DNA of 64,000 bases, taken from assembly GCA_030540405.1 (NCBI GenBank), contig JAUNWH010000004.1, positions 29,345-93,344 of the forward strand. The letters run 5' to 3'. Below, one piece after another: positions 7,509-14,898 of the stretch. This stretch comes from Spirochaetales bacterium. GTDB lineage: Bacteria > Spirochaetota > Spirochaetia > Treponematales > Treponemataceae. A program made the translations under genes and the position numbers. Positions within the stretch are counted from its first letter, which is position 1; every line of letters begins with the position of its first letter. A model generated the notes under the pieces. The model made no database searches. It had not been told where the DNA came from and saw only the letters and a program-made list of their open reading frames with translations.

Positions 7509-8204
7509 ATGAAATTAAAATCAACTGTTAAGAAAATTTTTATGGCGTTTTTTACACTTTTGATTTTTCAGCAGGCATGGGCTGAAGAAACTTCTGAAAA
7601 TCGGACAGCGCAGGTTAGGGCGGTCGTAACACCCGGCAGCGAATGGAAGGGAAAATTCCCGCCGCAGTTTGCCTTGTGGATTCAGAATTCGGATGGAACT
7701 TTCTGCCAAACAATTTTTGCCACAAAAAAGGCGTCAAAGAAAAAATGGATTTTCGCACCGAAAAGTGGCCGCCCGGAATCACTTCCTGTCTGGTATCATT
7801 CCTGCAAAAATTTCCGCGCTTCGGAATCAGAAAGTGTAATGGATGCAGTAACTTCCGCGACTCCAAAAGGCGGCTTTGAAATCACGCAGAAAATTCAGTT
7901 TGTGGAAGGAAAAAAATACTTTGTCTTTGCGGAAGTGAACAAAAGTTTTGACTACAACGAGTTTTATCCAAAAGACGCTGAAAAAAAATCCGCAGAATAT
8001 TCCGGCGTGAACGGTCAGCCTTCCGCAGTTTACCGTGCGGAACTCAGCTTTGAAAATCCTGAGGCAAAACTGGAACTTATTGGAACTGGCTCGCTCGATG
8101 GAAAAAGCGGTTCAATCGAAGACAAAACAGAAACCCTGACAACCGCAAAAAATCTTGTGGAAAAAATTGTCGTGTGTTTTGAATTTTCTGGAGATGAAAA
8201 ATGA
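7509..8204 (+). CDS. exported DUF2271-like protein
   Basis: The protein is 231 residues. A signal peptide ends near residue 24 (LLIFQQAWA). The body contains FPPQFALWIQNSDGTFCQTIFATKKA and LPVWYHSC-like segments (quoted in part), resembling DUF2271 periplasmic proteins whose genes often sit near flavin or flavodoxin-type redox genes. The ATG at 7509 is chosen because GGAG lies 5 nt upstream; an in-frame ATG at 7497 contributes that GGAG. Its stop overlaps the start of the flavodoxin-fold gene by 4 bp, so the two are translationally coupled. Biochemical function is unknown. Confidence 0.65.
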   Translation: MKLKSTVKKIFMAFFTLLIFQQAWAEETSENRTAQVRAVVTPGSEWKGKFPPQFALWIQNSDGTFCQTIFATKKASKKKWIFAPKSGRPESLPVWYHSCKNFRASESESVMDAVTSATPKGGFEITQKIQFVEGKKYFVFAEVNKSFDYNEFYPKDAEKKSAEYSGVNGQPSAVYRAELSFENPEAKLELIGTGSLDGKSGSIEDKTETLTTAKNLVEKIVVCFEFSGDEK

Positions 8205-8803
8205 AAATCCTGATTTTGAACGCTTCGCCGAAGCCGAATGGAACAATTTCGCAGATGCTGAAATTCCTAGAAGATGAAATCTGCCGGAAAAATCCTTCCG
8301 CTGAAATCGAAATTGTCCGTGTGTCCTCGTTGAAATTTTCTTGCTGCACAGGATGCATGAAATGCCGCTCATCCGGAAAATGCATTTTTGCCGGAGACGA
8401 TGCGGACCTTACAGGGGAAAAAATTGCCCATGCGGATTTTCTCGTAGTGGCTTCTCCTTGCTGGTGGGGAAATATGACCGGCAGTTTAAAATCTCTTTTT
8501 GACCGCAACGTTTTCCGCATGATGGGCGAGTCAAAGCACGGAATTCCGCTTCCGCTCCTAAAAGGAAAAAAATCCGCAATCGTAACAGCCTGCACAACTC
8601 CGTTTCCGTTCAATGTGATTTGCCGACAGTCAACCGGCGTTTTTAATTCAATTGGCGAAATCCTAAAGTCTGGCGGAATAAAAATCACCGTAAAAATCTG
8701 CGCAGCCGGAACAAAACACTCTCTGGGACTTACAGCAAACAGAAAACGCAGGATTTCAAAACTTGCAAAGGCATTGGGAAAACTTAAAAAATACTTTTGT
8801 TAG
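8201..8803 (+). CDS. flavodoxin-fold NAD(P)H-dependent FMN reductase / iron-sulfur flavoprotein-like
   Basis: The protein is 200 residues. The first strand and phosphate loop (MKILILNASPKPNGTISQML) are typical of the NADPH-dependent FMN reductase/flavodoxin_2 superfamily. A cluster C-CTGCMKCRSSGKC at about 48-61 resembles the cysteine motif of iron-sulfur flavoproteins. SPCWWGNMTGSLKSLFDR is the second FMN-binding loop. It likely transfers electrons from a reduced donor to an unknown acceptor. It overlaps the DUF2271-like gene by 4 bp. The physiological substrate cannot be read from the sequence. Confidence 0.8.
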   Translation: MKILILNASPKPNGTISQMLKFLEDEICRKNPSAEIEIVRVSSLKFSCCTGCMKCRSSGKCIFAGDDADLTGEKIAHADFLVVASPCWWGNMTGSLKSLFDRNVFRMMGESKHGIPLPLLKGKKSAIVTACTTPFPFNVICRQSTGVFNSIGEILKSGGIKITVKICAAGTKHSLGLTANRKRRISKLAKALGKLKKYFC

Positions 8804-8903
8804 TTGAAAACTTCAATCCGTGAGATTGCTCGGCTGACAAAAACTCATGGGATTTTAAACTGTAAACTTTGCAAATAATTTTTCACTTTTTTTGCCGTTT
8901 AAG

Positions 8904-8931
8904 TTGTCATTTCAAATAAACTCACTATAAT
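8904..8931 (+). promoter_or_regulatory. promoter of the leucine-rich lipoprotein gene
   Basis: TTGTCA (8904-8909), a 16-bp spacer and TATAAT (8926-8931) precede the ATG at 8968; GGAG at 8959-8962 is the ribosome-binding site. The promoter is strong, so the gene's OFF state would be set by the C tract in its reading frame and not by transcription. Confidence 0.65.
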
Positions 8932-8967
8932 TATAGATATACAAAATTCTATCTTTATGGAGACAAA

Positions 8968-9886
8968 ATGAAATTTAATACCCACTTCACTCCCCCCCCG
9001 TGTGGCAGTAGCCTGCATTATTGCACTTAGCCTTGCGCTCTCGTTCACTTCATGTTCGGACGGCTCAAGCGGCAGCTCGGATGATGAAAAACCAACCTAC
9101 ACCGTAACCTTTGACGCGAACGGCGGAACAGGCACAATGAATCCTCAGATTTTTGCTTACGGTGAGCCTCAGAATCTTTCGCCAAACAAATTCTCAGTGG
9201 ACGGAAAGGACTTTCTTGGCTGGGCGAAAACTTCCGGCGGAAGCATAGCCTACGATGACAATTCCGAGTACACAATCGGCGCGGCGGACGTTACGCTCTA
9301 TGCCGTGTGGGGAAAATTCGTAACCGCTGACAATGCCGCAACTGTAATTGCCGGACTGGAAAGCGGAACTAGTGAAAATCCGAATGTCTATACAATAAAA
9401 ATTACAGATAAAACATTGACTGCGGAACAACAGAAAGAAATAGGAACTGCACTGTATACAAAATTTAGAGAAGAAAACGACTGGTACGGATTCATCAGCC
9501 TTGACCTTTCTTCCGCAACTGGAATTACAGAAATTCCGGAGGAAGCTTTTTCCTACTCCTGTTTAAGCGGATTAATTCTGCCAGATTCTTTGGAAACTAT
9601 CGGAATAGCTGCTTTTCGAGGCAATATATTTGAAGAAACTGTAATTCCTGACAATGTAAAAAGTATTGAGAAAGGCAGTTTTTGGGGCTGTTCAAGTCTT
9701 AAAACAATAACGCTTCCTGCAAGCCTTGTTTCCATCGGTGCTTCCGCATTCAAGAATTGTGCCAGCCTAAAAACCGTAAACTACAAAGGCACGCAGGCAC
9801 AGTGGGAGGCACTCAAGTCAAACATCAGTGACGGCAACGAAAAACTCACCGGCGCAAATATTGTTTACAACTACACCGGGGAGTAG
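8968..9886 (+). CDS. leucine-rich surface lipoprotein (BspA/TpLRR type), frame broken by a C8 tract
   Basis: From ATG 8968 (GGAG upstream) the frame runs eight codons into a C8 tract (8992-8999) and stops at 9028-9030. With one C fewer it continues as a signal peptide with basic start, hydrophobic core VACIIALSLALSF and lipobox-like FTSC, then to 9886. The body has an InlB-type Listeria-Bacteroides repeat (about residues 35-105, TFDANGGTG and LYAVWGK) and BspA-type LRR units (about 175-290, such as LPDSLETIGIAAF and LPASLVSIGASAF). Such proteins (TpLRR, LrrA, BspA) bind host matrix or other bacteria. As written the gene is OFF unless GTG 9002 is used; a homopolymer sequencing error is the main alternative. 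Confidence 0.75.
8992..8999 (+). repeat. C8 homopolymer tract in the lipoprotein reading frame
   Basis: Eight cytosines fall after the eighth codon, inside the signal-peptide region. The only frame that gives a lipoprotein needs 7 (or 4, 10) cytosines. The length and position are those of a slipped-strand contingency tract. Confidence 0.7.
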
Positions 9887-9979
9887 ACTCTGCCCGACAA
9901 TGACAATCATCTGTCGTACGGAACCAACAAGAAGAAAAACCGTTAGGCTTTTCCAAATCCGTGTGGCAATCTCTACACT

Positions 9980-10783
9980 CTATTCACTTTCAAAAACCAG
10001 AATTTTTTCAGTCATTTTTTCAACAACCGGAAGTTTCTCAAACAGCTTTAAAACCGGATGAAGGGCAATCATTCCCCTTGTAATGTTATCATCCTTTATT
10101 TTTCTAAAGCCACCGGCAATGTCCGCAATATCTGCAAAACTGTCCGCGCCAAAAATAAATTTCGCGCCAGTATTCTCAATCGATTTTTCAATCTTTTCCC
10201 GGTTCACCCATCTTTTCGCAAGACATTCAAGCATAACCGTCGCGTTTTTAAAATTTCTGCGGATAATCTCAAGCATCTTCGCATTTTCATTCTTCGTAAG
10301 ATACATGCTCAAGCCTTCAACCACAAAAAGAACTTTTCCATCCGCATTTATATTTTTTACCCAGCCAGAATCAAGAACCGAACAGCCGATGTTCAAAACC
10401 CTTCCCGACTCATCAAAAATCTCGTTTCTAATCTCAATTATTTCCGGCAAATCCAGATTGACCCACTGCAACATGCCGTTATCCATCCTGTAAAACCGCG
10501 TATCCAGTCCGCAGGCAATGTTCACAACCGTGCAATCAGGATTCCTAGAAATAAAATCCTTTACAAGATCGTCAAACACAAGAGTGCGCGCAATAACGCC
10601 ATCGCTCATCGTTGAATCGCCTTCCGCAAACGAAAAATCGTAGTCAATCCGCTCAACAAGCTCAACCGCCTTAGCATCGTAAAACTTATATCCCTTGTTC
10701 TTGGAATATTTTGCACGCGCATAAAAACTCTGCAGCATAGTTTCCGCAGTGCCGTTCAATTTTACCTTGATTTTTTCAGCCAT
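9980..10783 (-). CDS. class I SAM-dependent O-methyltransferase, LCM/PPM1-like family
   Basis: The protein is 267 residues. The SAM site VVNIACGLDTRFYRMD at about 84-99 and the acidic WVNLDLPEIIEIR segment are hallmarks of the leucine carboxyl methyltransferase-like (LCM) family found in bacteria, often near polyketide or secondary-metabolism genes. FVVEGLSMYL is the conserved downstream motif. GGAGAAA precedes the ATG. Its promoter carries a perfect palindrome between the -35 and -10 boxes. Substrate is unknown; no biosynthetic neighbours are present. Confidence 0.8.
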   Translation of the reverse strand: MAEKIKVKLNGTAETMLQSFYARAKYSKNKGYKFYDAKAVELVERIDYDFSFAEGDSTMSDGVIARTLVFDDLVKDFISRNPDCTVVNIACGLDTRFYRMDNGMLQWVNLDLPEIIEIRNEIFDESGRVLNIGCSVLDSGWVKNINADGKVLFVVEGLSMYLTKNENAKMLEIIRRNFKNATVMLECLAKRWVNREKIEKSIENTGAKFIFGADSFADIADIAGGFRKIKDDNITRGMIALHPVLKLFEKLPVVEKMTEKILVFESE

Positions 10784-10815
10784 AATAATTTCTCCAAACC
10801 AGTTCTTTTCATTTG

Positions 10816-10844
10816 ATTATACAGAAGTTAGCAAAAGCTAACAA
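10816..10844 (-). promoter_or_regulatory. promoter with internal palindromic operator, methyltransferase gene
   Basis: On the minus strand TTGTTA (10839-10844) and TATAAT (10816-10821) are 17 bp apart. The perfect inverted repeat GTTAGC-AAAA-GCTAAC (10827-10842) fills the spacer. A repressor bound here would block RNA polymerase. Confidence 0.55.
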
Positions 10845-10888
10845 TATACTGGAGAAACATTATTTTGCGCGGAAAGGGCTGTTTCAAT

Positions 10889-10917
10889 TGTCATTATCGG
10901 GCTTGACCCGATAATCA
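10889..10917. repeat. dispersed palindromic repeat
   Basis: Arms ATTATCGGG and CCCGATAAT surround CTTGA, flanked by TTGTC and CATTT. It is the same sequence as the core of the 7389 copy and lies between the methyltransferase promoter and the GNAT gene end. Confidence 0.7.
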
Positions 10918-10966
10918 TTTTTTCACCGGGAGCACGTATGTATGAAAGCAGTGACTGCAATAACAA

Positions 10967-11611
10967 CTACCCGAAAATTTGACCCGGCAGTTTTAGCTTT
11001 TCTTTTGGCGGAAACTGCCTGTCAAAATCCTCGGCTTCCTTTGAGCCGATGAAGTAGCCGTCCGGCTCTTTAAAAGTTCCCCCGCCTGCGTCTTTCACTT
11101 GGTCTAAAAAGCCCGGAATCAGCTCGTTTATTAAAAAATAGTCCGCATCCGGGTCGGCATGGTAGAGAACGCCTTTTGTTTTTGCCACGATAAAGCCGCT
11201 TTTTCCGTAAAAGCCGATGTTGCCGGTGATTGCAAGCGCACCACATCCTATTTCCTTTGCCTTTTCCATCGCGTGCCGGAGAAGAACTGTTCCGTAGCCT
11301 TTACGTTTGAAGTCCGGCGCAATGCTGATTGGACCGAACGTCATAATTGGAAGATTTTTGCCGTTGTTCAGCTTGATTTCCGCCCTTGCGAACATCACGT
11401 GCCCCACAAGAACGCCGTTTTCTTCCATAATAATGTCGAGTTCCGGCACAAAGTCGCTTCTGGTGCGGAAGTTGTGCAGCACAAAATGCTCGTCGCAGCC
11501 GGGCTTGTAGACGTTCCAGAACGCCTCGCGCGTCAAATTTTCGACCGCCCTGTAGTCCGCAGGAGTCTCGTTCCTGAAAGTGATTTTTTCCATGTCGATT
11601 TTGCCGTTCAT
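10967..11611 (-). CDS. GNAT-family N-acetyltransferase
   Basis: The protein is 214 residues. Residues 10-160 form a GNAT fold: ITFRNETPADYRAVENLTREAFW at the N-terminus, FGPISIAPDFKRKGYGTVLL with the acetyl-CoA loop R-K-G-Y-G-T, and IGFYGKSGF near the end of the fold. It resembles predicted acetyltransferases of the YhbS/COG3153 type. The start at 11611 follows AGGGGGAAAA and is preferred over an in-frame ATG at 11680. The substrate is unknown. The last 40 residues (GTFKEPDGYFIG) are an extension typical of this subgroup. Confidence 0.8.
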   Translation of the reverse strand: MNGKIDMEKITFRNETPADYRAVENLTREAFWNVYKPGCDEHFVLHNFRTRSDFVPELDIIMEENGVLVGHVMFARAEIKLNNGKNLPIMTFGPISIAPDFKRKGYGTVLLRHAMEKAKEIGCGALAITGNIGFYGKSGFIVAKTKGVLYHADPDADYFLINELIPGFLDQVKDAGGGTFKEPDGYFIGSKEAEDFDRQFPPKEKLKLPGQIFG

Positions 11612-11702
11612 TTTTCCCCCTATGTCATACTCAGGTTTGACTAGATGATTTCTCGCGCATAGATTTCTGCGCCGGAGCACAGAAATGACATCTGAAGAGG
11701 AC

Positions 11703-11736
11703 CGTCATTGCCGGGCACAGACCCGGCAATCCGTTG
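11703..11736. repeat. dispersed palindromic repeat, G+C variant
   Basis: Arms ATTGCCGGG (11707-11715) and CCCGGCAAT (11722-11730) enclose CACAGA and are followed by CCGTTG. Relative to the 7389 copy, both arms changed together (TATCGGG to TGCCGGG), keeping the stem paired. Confidence 0.6.
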
Positions 11737-11880
11737 CGAAAAAACATCCTTTGCCAGTCAAGAGAATGACGTTTTCGTATAGTTTTATAATACGAAAAGC
11801 TGCGCCTGTTTCCTACCTCAAAGACATTTCAGAAAAGAGAATGAGAAAATCCGTGTAGAATAAGAAAAATCCGTTCGGGC

Positions 11881-11922
11881 AAAAAAACGGCGGACAGACA
11901 AAATTCATTGCCGTATCCGCCG
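11881..11922 (-). terminator. rho-independent terminator of the CD3324-like gene
   Basis: On the minus strand the arms CGGCGGA and TCCGCCG (11916-11922 with 11888-11894) are followed by seven T (11881-11887). The hairpin begins 6 bases after the stop codon of the gene ending at 11928. Confidence 0.75.
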
Positions 11923-11927
11923 CATTT

Positions 11928-12209
11928 TCATCTTGCTTCCGCTTTTTTTTCGTGCAAGATGATTCTGTAGACTGACTTTTCGCTCAGAAAGAATTCTTGA
12001 GAAATCTCGCTGACCGAAAATCCTTCCTTGTAATTTTTGTATATCCGCTGGTTCCGATTATTATACCAGGCTTTGGAATCCTTTGATTCTCCCCAGTTTT
12101 TTCGGCTTTCGCATTTCTGCGGAATATACAAGTAAGTTCCGGCCGCGTATTCCTGAATCATTTCAAGAAGCTCGGACGGAAGGACATTTTTCGCTTTTAC
12201 ATAGTTCAT
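11928..12209 (-). CDS. CD3324-like small helix-turn-helix protein
   Basis: The protein is 93 residues. It matches the pattern of the small clostridial CD3324 family: N-terminal MNYVKAKNVLPSELLEMIQE, then AAGTYLYIPQK, and a C-terminal Mor-like helix-turn-helix YKEGFSVSEISQEFFLSEKSV. The family probably binds DNA, but its role is not known. No clear ribosome-binding site precedes the ATG. It is a single gene with its own terminator. An inverted repeat (GCAGTAAA 12256-12263, TTTACTGC 12288-12295) lies upstream and may be an operator. Confidence 0.75.
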   Translation of the reverse strand: MNYVKAKNVLPSELLEMIQEYAAGTYLYIPQKCESRKNWGESKDSKAWYNNRNQRIYKNYKEGFSVSEISQEFFLSEKSVYRIILHEKKAEAR

Positions 12210-12407
12210 TTTGATGACGCTTTTTCAAAAAGATTTTGATTTTCTGATTGAATAAGCAGTAAAAGCCATTGAAACTCAAACTGCGCCTTTACTGCCGGCG
12301 CGGCACAAGCTCCATTTTTGTCGTGTTTTTTATAAGTCGCTCCTTAGAAAACAAATTTGCTTTCAATAATAAAAGTATAATGCAAAAAAATATAAATTTC
12401 TATCTAT

Positions 12408-12887
12408 TTATTTTTCATGGAATTTTCCAGTTAATTCTTCCACATCAATTCTTATCATGCTAGTTTTTTTCATCATGATAGCAGGAAAAACAGTTGGTCC
12501 TTTGTACCCGTATTTTTTTAGGATACAGATTAATCCTTCTTTTTTTTCATCTGCATCCTCCAAAACAACAGCATTTCCTTTTCCGCAAACACTTCTATAA
12601 AAATTCGTCCACCCGCAAGGCTCTTTGTCTGTACCTATTTCGCAATAGCATACAGCAGAAAAAGATACACGGGGACAATTCTTTATGCAGTTAAGCTTTG
12701 TGCCTTCTGTAGCTCCATGAATAAAAATCTGAATCTGTTTTCTGTCGCCATCCAGTTTGTACCCAAAATTTACGGGTACAGAATACGGCTCATTTCCATT
12801 TATCATCGCAAGCGTCAAAAAATTCGATTCATCAAGAATTTTTATCATCTCTTCAAAATCAGTAATTTCCCTTTCTTTTCGCCTCAT
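12408..12887 (-). CDS. pyridoxamine 5'-phosphate oxidase-fold flavoprotein, NimA-like
   Basis: The protein is 159 residues. The split-barrel FMN-binding fold of the NimA/nitroimidazole-resistance group is visible: LTLAMINGNEPYSVPVNFGY at about 24-43, IFIHGATEGTKLNCIKNCPRVSFSA at about 52-78 (quoted in part), and SVCGKGNAVVLED. Relatives reduce or bind flavin-dependent substrates; only some confer nitroimidazole resistance. AGGTGA precedes the ATG. It is divergent from the S1-domain gene with 87 bp between start codons. The substrate is unknown. Confidence 0.75.
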   Translation of the reverse strand: MRRKEREITDFEEMIKILDESNFLTLAMINGNEPYSVPVNFGYKLDGDRKQIQIFIHGATEGTKLNCIKNCPRVSFSAVCYCEIGTDKEPCGWTNFYRSVCGKGNAVVLEDADEKKEGLICILKKYGYKGPTVFPAIMMKKTSMIRIDVEELTGKFHEK

Positions 12888-12917
12888 TTTTTCACCTGTT
12901 CAGCAAAAATTTGCAAA

Positions 12918-12946
12918 TTGAATTTTTTTCAAATTCATTTTATAAT
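12918..12946 (+). promoter_or_regulatory. promoter of the S1-domain gene
   Basis: TTGAAT (12918-12923), 17 bp, TATAAT (12941-12946). The transcript would start near 12953, and AAGGAAAA lies before the ATG at 12975. Confidence 0.7.
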
Positions 12947-12974
12947 TTGGACATCAATTTTACAAGGAAAACAA

Positions 12975-14072
12975 ATGAAAAATTTATATGAGCAGGGACA
13001 GATGATTGAAACAACTGTCGCCGCAATTTCAAATGACACAGTTTTTATTGATCTTGGGCTAAAAAGCGAAGGTTTCGTTAACAAAGCTGAATTTTGCGAT
13101 GAAAACGGAAATTGTTCTATAAAGGAAGGCGACAAGATAAAAGTTTATTTTCTAGGTGGAAAAAACGAAGAGCTTCATTTTACAACAAAACTTACCGGGC
13201 AAAACGCAGGAAAATCAGTTCTTGAAAATGCATTTAAAAACGGAATTCCAGTAGAAGGCCACGTTGAAAAAGAAATTAAAGGCGGATTTGAAGTAATGAT
13301 TGGCACAAGCCGCGCATTCTGTCCCTATTCTCAAATGGGGTACAGACAGAAAAAGGAGCCAGCTGAATATGTAGGAGAACACCTTGCTTTCAAAATCCAG
13401 GAATATAAAAATGATGGCAAAAACATAGTGCTTTCAAACCGCGCAATTCTTGAAGAACAGGCAAATGCGGAACTTGATCAGCTTTCAAAAAAATACACAG
13501 AAGGAATGACCGTTACCGGAAAAGTAAAATCAATTGAATCCTACGGCGCATTCATCGATTTAAATGGATTCCAAGCGCTACTTCCAATTTCTGAAATCTC
13601 TCATGCTAGAGTCAGCAACGTTTCAGACGTTTTAAAAGTAGGACAAGAAATAACGGCAAAAATCATAAAAGCAGACTGGCAACATGAAAAAGTCTCTCTT
13701 TCAACAAAAGAACTTGAAGCAGATCCTTGGGACAATGTAAAAAGCGAATTTCCAGCTGGAACAAAAATCGAAGGAACAATTTCGCATGTAGCTGATTTCG
13801 GAATATTTGTAAACATCGCATCTGGAATAGACGGGCTTGTTCACATATCTAAAATGAATGTTGAACGCAATACAAATCTGAAAAAAATCTACAAGCCTGG
13901 TGAAAAATTTCCAGTCATTGTTGAAAATGTTGATTCTGAAGAAAAAAGAATTTCGCTTGCTCCAGTTGTTTCAAATGAAGAGCAGGACAATGCGACAGAA
14001 TATCTTTCATCACACAAAGACGATGATGACGGAGAAACTTACAATCCTTTTGCAGCGCTTCTAAAAAAATAA
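12975..14072 (+). CDS. S1 RNA-binding domain protein (ribosomal protein S1-like)
   Basis: The protein is 365 residues with four S1 (OB-fold) repeats: about 6-75, 85-150, 172-240 and 258-325. The third and fourth are best conserved (VTGKVKSIESYGAFIDL and IEGTISHVADFGIFVNI). Full-length Gram-negative S1 usually has six repeats, so this is a short paralogue or a spirochaetal S1-like translation factor. A long open frame extends upstream to 12717 but overlaps the promoter and reads as no protein; ATG 12975 with AAGGAAAA is chosen. A strong promoter and a complex terminator bracket it as a single transcription unit. Confidence 0.85.
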   Translation: MKNLYEQGQMIETTVAAISNDTVFIDLGLKSEGFVNKAEFCDENGNCSIKEGDKIKVYFLGGKNEELHFTTKLTGQNAGKSVLENAFKNGIPVEGHVEKEIKGGFEVMIGTSRAFCPYSQMGYRQKKEPAEYVGEHLAFKIQEYKNDGKNIVLSNRAILEEQANAELDQLSKKYTEGMTVTGKVKSIESYGAFIDLNGFQALLPISEISHARVSNVSDVLKVGQEITAKIIKADWQHEKVSLSTKELEADPWDNVKSEFPAGTKIEGTISHVADFGIFVNIASGIDGLVHISKMNVERNTNLKKIYKPGEKFPVIVENVDSEEKRISLAPVVSNEEQDNATEYLSSHKDDDDGETYNPFAALLKK

Positions 14073-14085
14073 ACCAAAATAAAAG

Positions 14086-14161
14086 AGGATGACCAATAAA
14101 GTTCAAAATGTCATTGTAGCACTCGATGCGACAATCTCTACTTTTTGGGCATCCTTTTTTT
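14086..14161 (+). terminator. two-tier terminator of the S1-domain gene
   Basis: AGGATG (14086-14091) pairs with CATCCT (14150-14155), which is followed by seven T. Inside lies a second hairpin, ATTGT-GCA / TGC-ACAAT (14113-14135), with loop CTCGA and one opposed A/G on each side. The 56-nt interior is unusually structured for a plain terminator. Its T tract reaches the stop codon of the convergent NUDIX gene. Confidence 0.7.
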
Positions 14162-14633
14162 ATCTTATCTTTTTTCCATTTAAAAAGGCTTCTTTTAAAA
14201 TTCCAGTTTTATATATCAGCTTAAGAGAAAAAAATGGCTCTCCTTTTTCCATTAAATCAAGAAAAATTAAATCGCCTTCCCAATGTTCAAGATTTTTAAA
14301 ATCTGACTTTTTTATCCATTCAAGTTTTCCTTCATCACACTCAATAAGATTTCCGGAAAAATCATCGCTTGTGTAAAGGCACATATATTCAGCAGGATTA
14401 TCGTCAGACAAAAATGTTACAATTCCTCTAAAAGAAAATGAATTCAGAACAAGTCCAGTTTCTTCTTTTACTTCCCGAAGCAAACAATCTTCAGGGCTTT
14501 CTCCCGCTTCAAAATGTCCGCCAACGCCAATCCATTTATCGTGGTTTATATCATTTTTCTTTGTAACTCTATGGAGCATCAGATAGCTATTATCTTTTTC
14601 AATATAGCATAAAGTTGTAAGCTGGCTTTTCAT
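14160..14633 (-). CDS. NUDIX hydrolase (MutT-like, 8-oxo-dGTP diphosphatase type)
   Basis: The protein is 157 residues. The NUDIX box is complete: GGHFEAGESPEDCLLREVKEETGL at about residues 38-61 in the form G-x5-E-x7-REUxEExGU. WIGVGG before it is typical of nucleotide-cleaning enzymes, and the N-terminus LTTLCYIEKDNSYLMLHR matches the MutT/YtkD-like group. It probably hydrolyses oxidised dNTPs. ATG 14633 with AGGAAG is preferred over an in-frame ATG at 14672, which lies close to the tRNA terminator. It converges on the S1-domain gene. Confidence 0.85.
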   Translation of the reverse strand: MKSQLTTLCYIEKDNSYLMLHRVTKKNDINHDKWIGVGGHFEAGESPEDCLLREVKEETGLVLNSFSFRGIVTFLSDDNPAEYMCLYTSDDFSGNLIECDEGKLEWIKKSDFKNLEHWEGDLIFLDLMEKGEPFFSLKLIYKTGILKEAFLNGKKIR

Positions 14634-14653
14634 TTTCTTCCTGCAAACAGTTA

Positions 14654-14691
14654 AATAAAAAAAAGACCTCATGCAGAAACATGAAGTCTTT
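14654..14691 (-). terminator. terminator after tRNA-Val
   Basis: On the minus strand AAAGAC-TTCATG pairs with CATGA-GTCTTT (14662-14691, one mismatch) and is followed by eight T (14654-14661). It begins one to two bases after the tRNA 3' end. Confidence 0.8.
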
Positions 14692-14692
14692 A

Positions 14693-14766
14693 TGGGCTCT
14701 GAGGGGATCGAACCCCCGACATTCTGGGTGTAAACCAGACGCTCGTACCAGCTGAGCTAAGAGCCC
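14693..14766 (-). tRNA. tRNA-Val (UAC)
   Basis: The minus strand folds into a full cloverleaf: acceptor GGGCTCT/AGAGCCC, D-arm GCTC...GAGC, anticodon stem TCTGG/CCAGA with loop TTTACAC (anticodon TAC), and T-arm GGGGG-TTCGATC-CCCTC-like. The discriminator is A; CCA is not encoded. A terminator follows immediately. Confidence 0.95.
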
Positions 14767-14861
14767 TTATGTTTTATAATGATAGCATATATAAAAAACT
14801 CTGTCTATATGAAAAAACAAAAAGATTTTATTTATAACAATTTGTTATTCGGTTTTGATGA

Positions 14862-14889
14862 TTGACAGTTTTTTTTAGCTTCGTAATAC
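14862..14889 (+). promoter_or_regulatory. argA promoter, probably leaderless
   Basis: TTGACA (14862-14867), 16 bp, TAATAC (14884-14889). The ATG at 14899 is only 9 bases downstream, leaving at most two or three bases of leader and no room for a ribosome-binding site. Confidence 0.65.
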
Positions 14890-14898
14890 TAATATAGT

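Larger units (their letters stand above)
11612..11927. other. intergenic region with repeat, hairpin and terminator
   Basis: No gene is seen in this 316-bp gap. It holds a dispersed repeat variant (11703-11736, arms ATTGCCGGG/CCCGGCAAT), a perfect inverted repeat TTTTCGTAT/ATACGAAAA at 11772-11780 and 11790-11798 of unknown role, and the terminator of the CD3324-like gene at its right end. Confidence 0.5.

Noticed and set aside
12717..12974. N-terminal extension of the S1-domain protein
   Set aside because: It is low-complexity, covers the promoter TTGAAT-17-TATAAT and the divergent gene's start, and has no S1 character.
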